The notes under the pieces: generated by a model
The model's database searches: none
Seen by the model: the letters and a program-made list of their open reading frames with translations, nothing else
What the model was told of the DNA's origin: nothing
Made by a program: the position numbers and the translations under genes
Assembly: GCA_016875155.1 (NCBI GenBank)
Contig: VGSD01000219.1
Location: 1 to 5,496 of the forward strand
Length of the DNA: 5,496 nt
Origin: Deltaproteobacteria bacterium
GTDB taxonomy: Bacteria > Desulfobacterota > BSN033 > UBA1163
Reading direction: 5' to 3'
Shown: piece by piece, positions 1 through 5,496 of the stretch
How positions within the stretch are numbered: the first letter of the stretch is position 1
Layout of the letters: every line of letters starts with the position of its first letter

Positions 1-704
1 TATCGATGTTCTTCTATGGATTAAAAGGGTTTCAATCTCTGAGGAAGATTCCAGAGGATGCAATGAAGGTGAAGGTCATCGCCCGGCAGTGGTCCTGGGT
101 ATTCGAATATGAGAATGGATTAAAGGCTCCAGAATTAAGGGTTCCCGTGGGCAAGGCCATTGCACTGTCTATGACTTCTCAGGATGTGATTCATAGCTTC
201 TATATCCCTGCCTTTAAGGTGAAACAGGATGCCGTTCCAGGGATGACCAATCATCTCTGGTTCAAGCCGATGGAAACAGGAACCTATGATGTCCTCTGTG
301 CGGAGTATTGCGGGTTACAACATTCTTATATGCTCACGAAAGTCATTGTCCTTCCAACGGAGGAATTCCAAAAATGGTATGAAGAAGGGGGCAAGAAAGA
401 GGCAATGATTCCTCCTTCCGGGCTTAAACTTTTTGAGGCAAAGGGATGCAAAGCCTGCCACAGTGTTGATGGAGCTCAGCTCGCAGGCCCCACCTTGAAA
501 GGTCTTTTCGGAAAAACAGTAACCGTGATGACAGAGGGAAGAGAGCGGCAGGTGATTGCCAATGAAGCCTATTTAATAAAATCCCTGTTAGAACCGAATG
601 CGGATGTCGTAAAGGGATTTCCACCCATCATGCCTTCCCAAAAGGGATTCATAACGGAGGAGGAGATCAGAGGGATCGTTCAATATATCAAGGAATTGAA
701 ATAA
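1..704 (+). CDS. coxB: Cytochrome c oxidase subunit II, C-terminal part with fused cytochrome c domain (5' partial)
   Basis: Subunit II of a haem-copper oxidase takes electrons from cytochrome c into the binuclear CuA centre outside the membrane. Numbering from the first in-window Met (position 6), the CuA ligand set is complete: His63 (DVIHSFYIP), then Cys98, Glu100, Cys102, His106 and Met109 in CAEYCGLQHSYM. The aromatic stretch RQWSW (27-31) that precedes the CuA fold is present. A class I cytochrome c domain follows from about residue 138, with haem motif CKACH (148-152) and probable axial Met209 in PPIMPSQKG, so the oxidase is of caa3 type. The frame is open to the left edge and MFFYGLKG looks like the end of the second membrane helix. 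The true start and both N-terminal helices therefore lie upstream, and Met at 6 is not the real start. ctaB begins about 26 nt after the stop. The family call is secure; the haem a versus o content of the oxidase cannot be seen. Confidence 0.95.
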   Translation, partial: SMFFYGLKGFQSLRKIPEDAMKVKVIARQWSWVFEYENGLKAPELRVPVGKAIALSMTSQDVIHSFYIPAFKVKQDAVPGMTNHLWFKPMETGTYDVLCAEYCGLQHSYMLTKVIVLPTEEFQKWYEEGGKKEAMIPPSGLKLFEAKGCKACHSVDGAQLAGPTLKGLFGKTVTVMTEGRERQVIANEAYLIKSLLEPNADVVKGFPPIMPSQKGFITEEEIRGIVQYIKELK

Positions 705-730
705 CTCACCTCTCATATGGGTTTGGAGTG

Positions 731-1618
731 ATGAAACACTGGATTCACATCTTCCTGGAACTGACGAAAATTAGGATCTCCCTGTTTGTCACTCTTTCTG
801 CCTCTGTGAGCTTCATCCTTGCAAGCCAGGGGATCTCCCTATCCATGATCATCCCGTTGCTTGGAATTTTCTTACTGGCTTGCGGTTCCTGCGGGCTCAA
901 TCAGTATCAGGAAAGAGAATATGACCAATGGATGGAGAGGACGAGAGGTCGCCCCATTCCCTCGAAGAAAATCTTGCCGATGAGAGCCCTCGTGCTTTCT
1001 TTTGTGCTCATTTTATCAGGGGCTTTGATTCTTTTTTTCGGGACAAACAGGATTGGTGTCGGACTGGGGATTTTTGCCCTATTCTGGTATCATCTCATCT
1101 ACACCCCTCTCAAGAGAAAGACGCCCTTTGCGGTGATTCCCGGAGCATTGGTCGGAGCCATTCCGCCGATGATAGGCTGGGTATCTGGAGGGGGAGATCT
1201 TTTTGATTCTCAACTCCTGGCGATTTCCTTCCTCTTTTATATCTGGCAGGTTCCCCATTTCTGGATACTCCACTTTTATTTTGGGAAAGATTATGAAAAG
1301 GGAGGATTTCCTGCCTTGACCCGATTTTTTACTCAACCTCAATTTAACAGAATCCTTTTCGTCTGGATCTTCGCAACCGGGGTTGCCAGTTTCGTCACCC
1401 CATGGTTCGGGGTTTTAAAATCGCCTTTGATCGCTGGAGGTCTATTCGCCATCGGAGGATGGTTAGTGTGGAAGGCCTTAAGGTTCTTGATCGCTGGATA
1501 TCAAAAGTCCTATGGACCATCCCTTTTTAAAACACTCAACACCTATATCTTCCTGGTGATGGTCTGTTTTTCACTTGACAGCCTGACACCTGGTCAAATA
1601 CATTCTTTCTTATTTTGA
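731..1618 (+). CDS. ctaB: Protoheme IX farnesyltransferase (haem O synthase)
   Basis: This integral membrane UbiA-family prenyltransferase adds a farnesyl group from farnesyl diphosphate to haem B, giving haem O for haem-copper oxidases, and haem O is then the precursor of haem A. The protein has 295 residues from the ATG at 731, normal for the family, and is hydrophobic throughout with several predicted helices. The first Asp-rich diphosphate/Mg motif is N57-x3-E61-x3-D65-x2-M68-x-R70-T71-x2-R74-P75. The CtaB-typical YTPLKRKTPF begins at Tyr124 and is followed by IPPMIGW. WQVPHFW (172-178) and the second acidic loop D187-Y188-E-K-G-G follow. A GTG at 728 would add one residue, but it overlaps the GGAG at 725-728, so ATG 731 is preferred; the spacing from GGAG is only 2 nt, so the start is not firmly fixed. 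Its place between coxB and actA supports a role in maturing the local oxidase. Confidence 0.94.
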   Translation: MKHWIHIFLELTKIRISLFVTLSASVSFILASQGISLSMIIPLLGIFLLACGSCGLNQYQEREYDQWMERTRGRPIPSKKILPMRALVLSFVLILSGALILFFGTNRIGVGLGIFALFWYHLIYTPLKRKTPFAVIPGALVGAIPPMIGWVSGGGDLFDSQLLAISFLFYIWQVPHFWILHFYFGKDYEKGGFPALTRFFTQPQFNRILFVWIFATGVASFVTPWFGVLKSPLIAGGLFAIGGWLVWKALRFLIAGYQKSYGPSLFKTLNTYIFLVMVCFSLDSLTPGQIHSFLF

Positions 1619-1626
1619 TCACAGGT

Positions 1627-2178
1627 ATGAGAAAAAAAATTTTCCTTTTGATCGCTCTTGTTCTTCTTCTCCTGCTTGCCATAGTGGGTTTTCATCGATT
1701 TCCCGTCCAGATGAAGCGAACCTTTTTCTCCATCTTTCCTGCTTTTGCCTGGGTTTCGGTTGATCAACCCATCCTCTTCAATCATATTATTCATAAAGAG
1801 ACAGCTAATTTGAATTGCACTTTCTGCCATCGTTATGCGGAGAGACATCGGACTGCTGGGATTCCGAATATTGAACTCTGCCGTGCCTGCCATTCAACAG
1901 ATGTGATCAGCAAGAGGCCCGAGGCACTTAAAGTGGTCAAATATGTCCAGTCCGGTCAAGAGATTCCATGGAAGAGAATGTACGAATTACCCAAATTTGT
2001 CGTCTTTCCTCACTGGATTCATGTTCAAAGCAGTATAGATTGTTCGGTCTGCCATGGCCTTACGGGCAAAAAAGAGAGACCGGTGAGGATGGTTGATAGA
2101 AACAGTATGGCGTGGTGTATGGACTGTCATAAGAAGAAAGGCGCGGATATCGATTGTTATGCGTGCCACTCCAGCTAA
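1627..2178 (+). CDS. actA: Membrane-anchored pentahaem cytochrome c, ActA-like subunit of Alternative Complex III
   Basis: The protein (183 residues from ATG 1627) has a basic N-terminus (MRKK) and a Leu-rich membrane helix at about 5-22, which could be an uncleaved anchor. The rest is probably periplasmic. Five CxxCH haem c motifs are visible: CTFCH 64-68, CRACH 85-89, CSVCH 139-143, CMDCH 164-168 and CYACH 177-181. Candidate distal ligands include the paired histidines in FNHIIH (53, 56) and FPHWIH (129, 132), a pattern typical of ActA and cytochrome c7/NrfH-type proteins. ActA is known as a pentahaem subunit that passes electrons from ACIII toward cytochrome c or the oxidase; the homologous QrcA has six haems. 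A TTG at 1615 overlapping the ctaB stop could start four residues earlier, but the ATG followed by the charged n-region is more plausible. The short gap from ctaB suggests co-transcription. The multihaem call is certain; the ActA assignment rests on haem count and context. Confidence 0.85.
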   Translation: MRKKIFLLIALVLLLLLAIVGFHRFPVQMKRTFFSIFPAFAWVSVDQPILFNHIIHKETANLNCTFCHRYAERHRTAGIPNIELCRACHSTDVISKRPEALKVVKYVQSGQEIPWKRMYELPKFVVFPHWIHVQSSIDCSVCHGLTGKKERPVRMVDRNSMAWCMDCHKKKGADIDCYACHSS

Positions 2179-2180
2179 TC

Positions 2181-2264
2181 GATTGCAGAATGCGGAATTC
2201 GGATTTCGGAACTCCAAACGATAATCTTAAATCCGCAATCCGCATTCCGAAATTCGAAATTGAA
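2181..2264. repeat. Phased 7-bp inverted repeat element between actA and actB1
   Basis: Almost the whole 88-bp gap consists of degenerate 7-mers in exact register. The left half reads gattgca, gaatgcg, gaattcg, gatttcg, gaactcc (2181-2215). The right half reads aatccgc, aatccgc, attccga, aattcga, aattgaa (2230-2264). The halves are inverted copies: 2188-2206 pairs with 2229-2247 at 17 of 19 positions, leaving a 22-nt loop. No T-run follows the stem, so it is not a standard intrinsic terminator. The array ends 2 nt before the actB1 ATG. It may act as an RNA hairpin that tunes or separates expression of the two genes, or it may be a dispersed intergenic repeat; its function is unknown. Confidence 0.8.
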
Positions 2265-2266
2265 CG

Positions 2267-4651
2267 ATGAAGATCACTCGTAGAAACCTTTTGAAAATGA
2301 TCGGGGCGGCTACTTTTGGGATGGCCCTCCCTAATGAACTTTTGCGCGCCCTTCCGAAAGAAGGGGAGTGGATTCCCTATGAGGAGTACTGGTCCACTGG
2401 CATCTGCCTCCAATGTCCGAGTGGCTGTGGCCTTCGAATCAGATCCGTCAATCACTGGCCGGTTAAATTGGAAGGGATCAAGGATTATCCAGTCAATAGG
2501 GGTCGGCTTTGCCCAAAAGGTCAGGCAGGACTTCAGGTCCTGTATGATCCCGATCGAATTCGCCATCCAATGCGAAGAAAGGGGAAGCGAGGGGAAGGAG
2601 ATTGGGAGAGAATCTCCTGGAACGAGGCGATTCGGATCACTACTCAAAGGCTCAAAGGGCTCCGCGGGAAAGGGAAATCCCATCAACTGATGTTTTGGGG
2701 AGGCCGGTATCGGGGTCACATGTCTGACTTGATCACACGGTTCATGGAGGCTTATGGTTCCCCCAATCATCTCGGGAATCCATACCGTGGATCAGAAGGG
2801 ATTCTGAAGGGACATCTATTCACGATGGGCATAAGAGATTTTCTTTCCATCCACTGGGAAGAGGTCAATTATGTCCTCTCCTTCGGAGCGGGCCTGCTCG
2901 AGGCCTCCCGATCCTCCATGATCAACCTCAGGGGATATGGATCTCTGAGAAGAGGAAGGCCGGGGATTCGGGGCAAACTGGTTCAGGTGGAACCTCGATT
3001 TTCCATCACAGCTTCGAAGGCCGACCAGTGGGTCCCCATCGAACCCGGGACAGATGGCGCTCTTGCCCTTGGAATGGCTCACTGGATTATCAAAGAGAAG
3101 AGATACGATCAAGACTTTGTTTCCCGTCATACCTTCGGGTTCGACGACTGGAAGGATTCAAGTGGAAAGAATCATATCGGATTTAACACTCTCGTTCTGA
3201 AAGAGTATTCTCCCAAGCAGGTTTCACAGATCACTGGAATCTCTGAGGATAAGATCATACAGATCGCCCGAGAATTCTCTTCCGATGGACCCTCGATTGC
3301 CATTTCAGGCAGAGGAGTGGGGATGCAGACCAATGGGACTTATAGCCAGATGGCTGTGGATAGTCTCAATGCTCTGGTCGGATCGATTGACCGTCGCGGA
3401 GGGCTTCTTCTTCAGAGAAAACCACCCTTTAAGAAATGGTCTCCTGTTCAAAAGGATTCCATTGCGGAAAAAGGGGTTTCTCAACTGCGAATCGATGGAG
3501 CCGGGAGCGTGAGATTTCCATTCGCCGAAGAAGTTCCATACCTCCTGCCGGAGAGAATCGAAAAAGGCGAACCCTATCCAATCGACACTCTTCTCCTCTA
3601 CTACACCAACCCTCTTTTCAGCCTTCCCGAATCGGATAAATTCCGAATGGCCTTAGAGAAGATCCCTTTTATCGTCAGCTTCTCACCCTTTATGGATGAA
3701 ACTACAAACCTGGCTGACTTGGTCCTTCCGGATGAAACCTATCTCGAACGCTGGCAGGACGATCGTCCTGAACCAGGACCGGGTTTCCCAATGGTTGGAT
3801 TGAGAAGTCCGACCCTTAGCAAACCACTTTACGATGTGCGGAATACAGGTGATGTGTTAACCGAAATTGCAAGGGGTTTGGGAGGAGCAGTCGGGAAGTC
3901 CTTTCCATGGAAGGATTTTCAGGAGACCCTGAGAGAGACCGTCAAGGGGATCTTTTCGACAAAAAGAGGGTCTATACGAACGAATGATTTTGATGAGTTC
4001 TGGAAAAGTATGGTTGAAGCAGGGGGATGGTGGGATGATGCTTACCCCTTTGGTGAATGGAAGAAGAAATTTGATACCCCTTCCGGAAGATTTGAATTCT
4101 ACTCTCAAATCATGGAGCGAGGTTTAAGTGAATTATCGAAGAAAGTCTCAAAGGGTCTGGACTCGATTCTAAAGGAACTGAACATAGAGGCAAAAGGGGA
4201 TAAAGCCTTTCTACCACACTTTGAAAAGCCCCGTTCGGTGGGTGATGAGAAAGAGTATCCATTCCATTTTATCCACTACAAGTTGATAACGACAGCAGAG
4301 GGCAGGGGAGGCAACCAGCCCTTTCTTCAGGAGATCTTCGGTTCTCATTTAAAAGAGAGTTGGAATTCCTGGATTGAAATCAATCCGGAAACAGCAAAGG
4401 GGATTGACATCAAAGATGGGGATCTTGTCTGGGTAGAATCGAAAGCTGGAAAAGTGAAAGCAAAGGCGAAACTCTTTTCAGGGACCCATCCAAGGTGCAT
4501 CCATATTCCTTATGGTCAGGGACACAGGGCTTATGGCCGGTGGGCAAAAGGAAGGGGCGTCAATCCCAATGATCTGATGGTCGGGGAATATGATTATCTG
4601 GGAGGGTTTCTCTCCCACTTTTCAACGAGAGTGAAGGTGTATAAAGCGTAG
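2267..4651 (+). CDS. actB1: Tat-exported molybdopterin oxidoreductase family protein, ActB1-like subunit of ACIII
   Basis: The 794-residue protein begins with a twin-arginine signal (TRRNLLK, residues 4-10, then a hydrophobic stretch to about 21), so it is folded before export to the periplasmic side. A Molybdop_Fe4S4-type domain follows with Cys47-x2-Cys50-x3-Cys54-x27-Cys82 and the PKG after it (Lys84). The molybdopterin-oxidoreductase core spans roughly 100-560, including YGSPN (163-167). The C-terminal dinucleotide-binding domain spans about 665-790. The only other cysteine is Cys744, so the Cys that ligates Mo in polysulfide/thiosulfate reductases after the GSPN segment is absent; Gly175-Ser176 lie nearby. 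In ACIII and Qrc the corresponding subunit is known to lack molybdenum and to be structural. With a pentahaem cytochrome before and a four-cluster Fe-S protein after, ActB1 is the best call; QrcB or an active CISM reductase subunit are alternatives. No clear Shine-Dalgarno precedes the ATG; the start is fixed by the Tat motif. Confidence 0.85.
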   Translation: MKITRRNLLKMIGAATFGMALPNELLRALPKEGEWIPYEEYWSTGICLQCPSGCGLRIRSVNHWPVKLEGIKDYPVNRGRLCPKGQAGLQVLYDPDRIRHPMRRKGKRGEGDWERISWNEAIRITTQRLKGLRGKGKSHQLMFWGGRYRGHMSDLITRFMEAYGSPNHLGNPYRGSEGILKGHLFTMGIRDFLSIHWEEVNYVLSFGAGLLEASRSSMINLRGYGSLRRGRPGIRGKLVQVEPRFSITASKADQWVPIEPGTDGALALGMAHWIIKEKRYDQDFVSRHTFGFDDWKDSSGKNHIGFNTLVLKEYSPKQVSQITGISEDKIIQIAREFSSDGPSIAISGRGVGMQTNGTYSQMAVDSLNALVGSIDRRGGLLLQRKPPFKKWSPVQKDSIAEKGVSQLRIDGAGSVRFPFAEEVPYLLPERIEKGEPYPIDTLLLYYTNPLFSLPESDKFRMALEKIPFIVSFSPFMDETTNLADLVLPDETYLERWQDDRPEPGPGFPMVGLRSPTLSKPLYDVRNTGDVLTEIARGLGGAVGKSFPWKDFQETLRETVKGIFSTKRGSIRTNDFDEFWKSMVEAGGWWDDAYPFGEWKKKFDTPSGRFEFYSQIMERGLSELSKKVSKGLDSILKELNIEAKGDKAFLPHFEKPRSVGDEKEYPFHFIHYKLITTAEGRGGNQPFLQEIFGSHLKESWNSWIEINPETAKGIDIKDGDLVWVESKAGKVKAKAKLFSGTHPRCIHIPYGQGHRAYGRWAKGRGVNPNDLMVGEYDYLGGFLSHFSTRVKVYKA

Positions 4652-4659
4652 GATAGGAT

Positions 4660-4787
4660 ATCAGGCAATCAGAAGATCAGGTAGCAGATTATCAGGAAAT
4701 CAGGATACCAGAAAATTAGATAAAGGAAAGGAAGAGGTTTATTTTTGCTCATTGCCTGATCACCTGATACCCTGATATTCTGGTAGC
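4660..4787. repeat. Phased ~8-bp inverted repeat element between actB1 and actB2
   Basis: The 152-bp gap is dominated by ATCAGG-type units at 7-8 bp steps: 4660, 4668, 4676, about 4683, 4691, 4699 and about 4706 on the left. The right arm carries the complement CCTGAT at 4755, 4763 and 4771 plus a degenerate copy near 4779. By hand alignment 4680-4716 pairs with the right arm at about 28 of 37 positions with one bulge. In another register 4660-4669 is a perfect 10-bp complement of 4751-4760. The middle (about 4717-4750) is A/G-rich then T-rich and not part of the array. TTTT at 4789-4792 just after the right arm makes a weak attenuator conceivable, but the run is short and broken. Function is unknown. 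Confidence 0.8.
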
Positions 4788-4793
4788 CTTTTC

Positions 4794-4797
4794 GGGG
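4794..4797 (+). promoter_or_regulatory. Probable ribosome binding site of actB2
   Basis: GGGG lies 6 nt before the ATG at 4804 and directly after the inverted repeat element. It is a modest Shine-Dalgarno match but the spacing is normal, and it supports ATG 4804 over the in-frame ATG at 4819. Confidence 0.4.
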
Positions 4798-4803
4798 TTA
4801 GAT

Positions 4804-5496
4804 ATGTACCGATGGGGAATGGTGATTGATCTGGACAGATGCACAGGTTGTCAAGCCTGCGTCGTGGCCTGCCGTCAGGAGAATAACATCCCCTTTGCAG
4901 GAGAGAAGGAAGCCAGGCTTGGCAGGGGCAAGTTCTGGATGAACCTGATCACTGAAGTGAAGGGAAATTACCCTGATGTGGAGATGCACTTTATCCCCAT
5001 CCCCTGTATGCAGTGTGACCACCCTCCTTGCACCACGGTTTGCCCTGTGGAAGCCACGTATAAAAATCCAGAAGGCATTGTGGCCCAGGTCTATCCCCGG
5101 TGTATTGGGGTGCGGATGTGCATCTCCAACTGTCCCTATACCGTCCGTTACTTCAACTGGTATGCGCCCTCCTGGCCGGAAGAGTATAAAAGAGGAAGAA
5201 ACCCGGATGTGTATAAGAGGAGAAAGGGAATCACTGAAAAATGTAATTTCTGTCTCCATAGGATTCGAAAAGCAAAAGAAAATGCAAAACGAGAGAAACG
5301 ACGGATCAGAGACGGAGAAATTGTGCCTGCTTGTATGGAGACATGTCCGTCCGGAGCCATCACCTTCGGTGATCTCAATGACCCGAAAAGTCGTGTCTAC
5401 AGACTTTCAAAAAGCCGCCGGGCTTTTCGTCTCTTAGAAAAGCTCGGCACAGAGCCAAAAGTCTATTACCTGAAAGAAGGACAGTGGGATGATCAA
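4804..5496 (+). CDS. actB2: Four-cluster ferredoxin-like Fe-S protein, ActB2-like subunit of ACIII (3' partial)
   Basis: The frame runs open from ATG 4804 through 231 codons to the window edge without a stop. It is a DMSO-reductase-type electron-transfer subunit with four Fe-S sites. Site 1 is Cys13, 16, 19, 23; site 2 is Cys68, 71, 76, 80; site 3 is Cys100, 106, 110; and site 4 is Cys147, 150, 177, 181, with the usual crossing of ligands between sites. In site 3 the expected second cysteine is Val103 (RCIGVRMC), which predicts a [3Fe-4S] cluster, matching the three [4Fe-4S] plus one [3Fe-4S] composition reported for ActB. No Sec or Tat signal precedes MYRWGMVIDLDRC, so it is probably exported bound to the Tat-bearing ActB1. 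It should link the NrfD-like quinol-oxidising subunit to the ActA haems. The ending YYLKEG resembles the tail of this family, so few residues are probably missing. QrcC is the main alternative. Confidence 0.9.
   Translation, partial: MYRWGMVIDLDRCTGCQACVVACRQENNIPFAGEKEARLGRGKFWMNLITEVKGNYPDVEMHFIPIPCMQCDHPPCTTVCPVEATYKNPEGIVAQVYPRCIGVRMCISNCPYTVRYFNWYAPSWPEEYKRGRNPDVYKRRKGITEKCNFCLHRIRKAKENAKREKRRIRDGEIVPACMETCPSGAITFGDLNDPKSRVYRLSKSRRAFRLLEKLGTEPKVYYLKEGQWDDQ

Noticed and set aside
2188..2247. Intrinsic terminator after actA
   Set aside because: The stem is AT/GC mixed with a 22-nt loop and is followed by attccgaaattcg rather than a T-run.
2060..2770. Long open frame on the - strand (236 codons) spanning the actA end, the repeat gap and the actB1 start
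   Set aside because: It is antisense to two clear protein families, its product shows no recognisable domain, and it crosses the low-complexity repeat; it is a shadow of the coding strand.
2267..4651. Catalytic polysulfide, thiosulfate or tetrathionate reductase A subunit
   Set aside because: No cysteine is available for Mo in the expected region, and the neighbours (pentahaem cytochrome, haem-copper oxidase genes) fit ACIII better; kept as a minor alternative in the gene entry.
4660..4787. CRISPR-like array
   Set aside because: Units are only about 6 bp with 2-bp steps and there are no spacers of 25-40 bp.
4788..4797. Intrinsic terminator after the second repeat element (TTTT at 4789-4792)
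   Set aside because: Only four T residues, then CGGGG that serves as the probable ribosome binding site; at most an attenuator, not supported enough to annotate.
4798..5259. - strand open frame of 153 codons opposite the Fe-S gene
   Set aside because: The + strand frame here has 15 cysteines in ferredoxin spacing; the antisense product is Gly/His-rich by mirror effect and has no family features.
4976..5437. + strand open frame of 153 codons in another frame inside actB2
   Set aside because: It overlaps the conserved Fe-S sites in the real frame and has no coherent domain of its own.

Overview
The window reads as a chromosomal segment of a bacterium with an aerobic or microaerobic respiratory chain. 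It holds five genes, all on the + strand, in one tight cluster: the C-terminal part of cytochrome c oxidase subunit II with a fused cytochrome c domain (1-704, cut at the left edge), protoheme IX farnesyltransferase CtaB (731-1618), a membrane-anchored pentaheme cytochrome c (1627-2178), a Tat-exported molybdopterin-oxidoreductase-family protein (2267-4651), and a four-cluster ferredoxin-like Fe-S protein (4804-5496, cut at the right edge, open to the last base).

The last three match the start of an Alternative Complex III (ACIII, Act) operon: ActA, then ActB as two separate proteins, here called ActB1 (Mo-family) and ActB2 (Fe-S). ACIII oxidises quinol and reduces a cytochrome c or passes electrons directly to a haem-copper oxidase. 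The genes just upstream encode an oxidase subunit with its own cytochrome c domain (caa3 type) and the enzyme that makes haem O for the oxidase. The cluster therefore looks like a dedicated quinol -> ACIII -> caa3 oxidase -> O2 module. The related Qrc complex of sulfate reducers has the same order (multihaem cytochrome, Mo-family protein, Fe-S protein, NrfD-like protein) and is the main alternative. Five rather than six haem motifs and the oxidase neighbours favour ACIII. An NrfD-like membrane subunit (ActC) is expected just beyond the right edge.

The first three genes are packed closely (23-nt gap, then 8 nt). The two larger gaps, 2179-2266 and 4652-4803, flank actB1. Each is filled by an unusual element made of very short phased repeats in inverted orientation, with a 7-bp period in the first and about 8 bp in the second, and with unrelated unit sequences. 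These are the least explained parts of the window.

Taxonomy can only be guessed. A split ActB, moderate base composition and AT/GC-mixed phased intergenic repeats would fit a Desulfobacterota-like or related uncultured lineage, but nothing here proves it. No RNA genes, transposases, CRISPR arrays or clear intrinsic terminators were seen.
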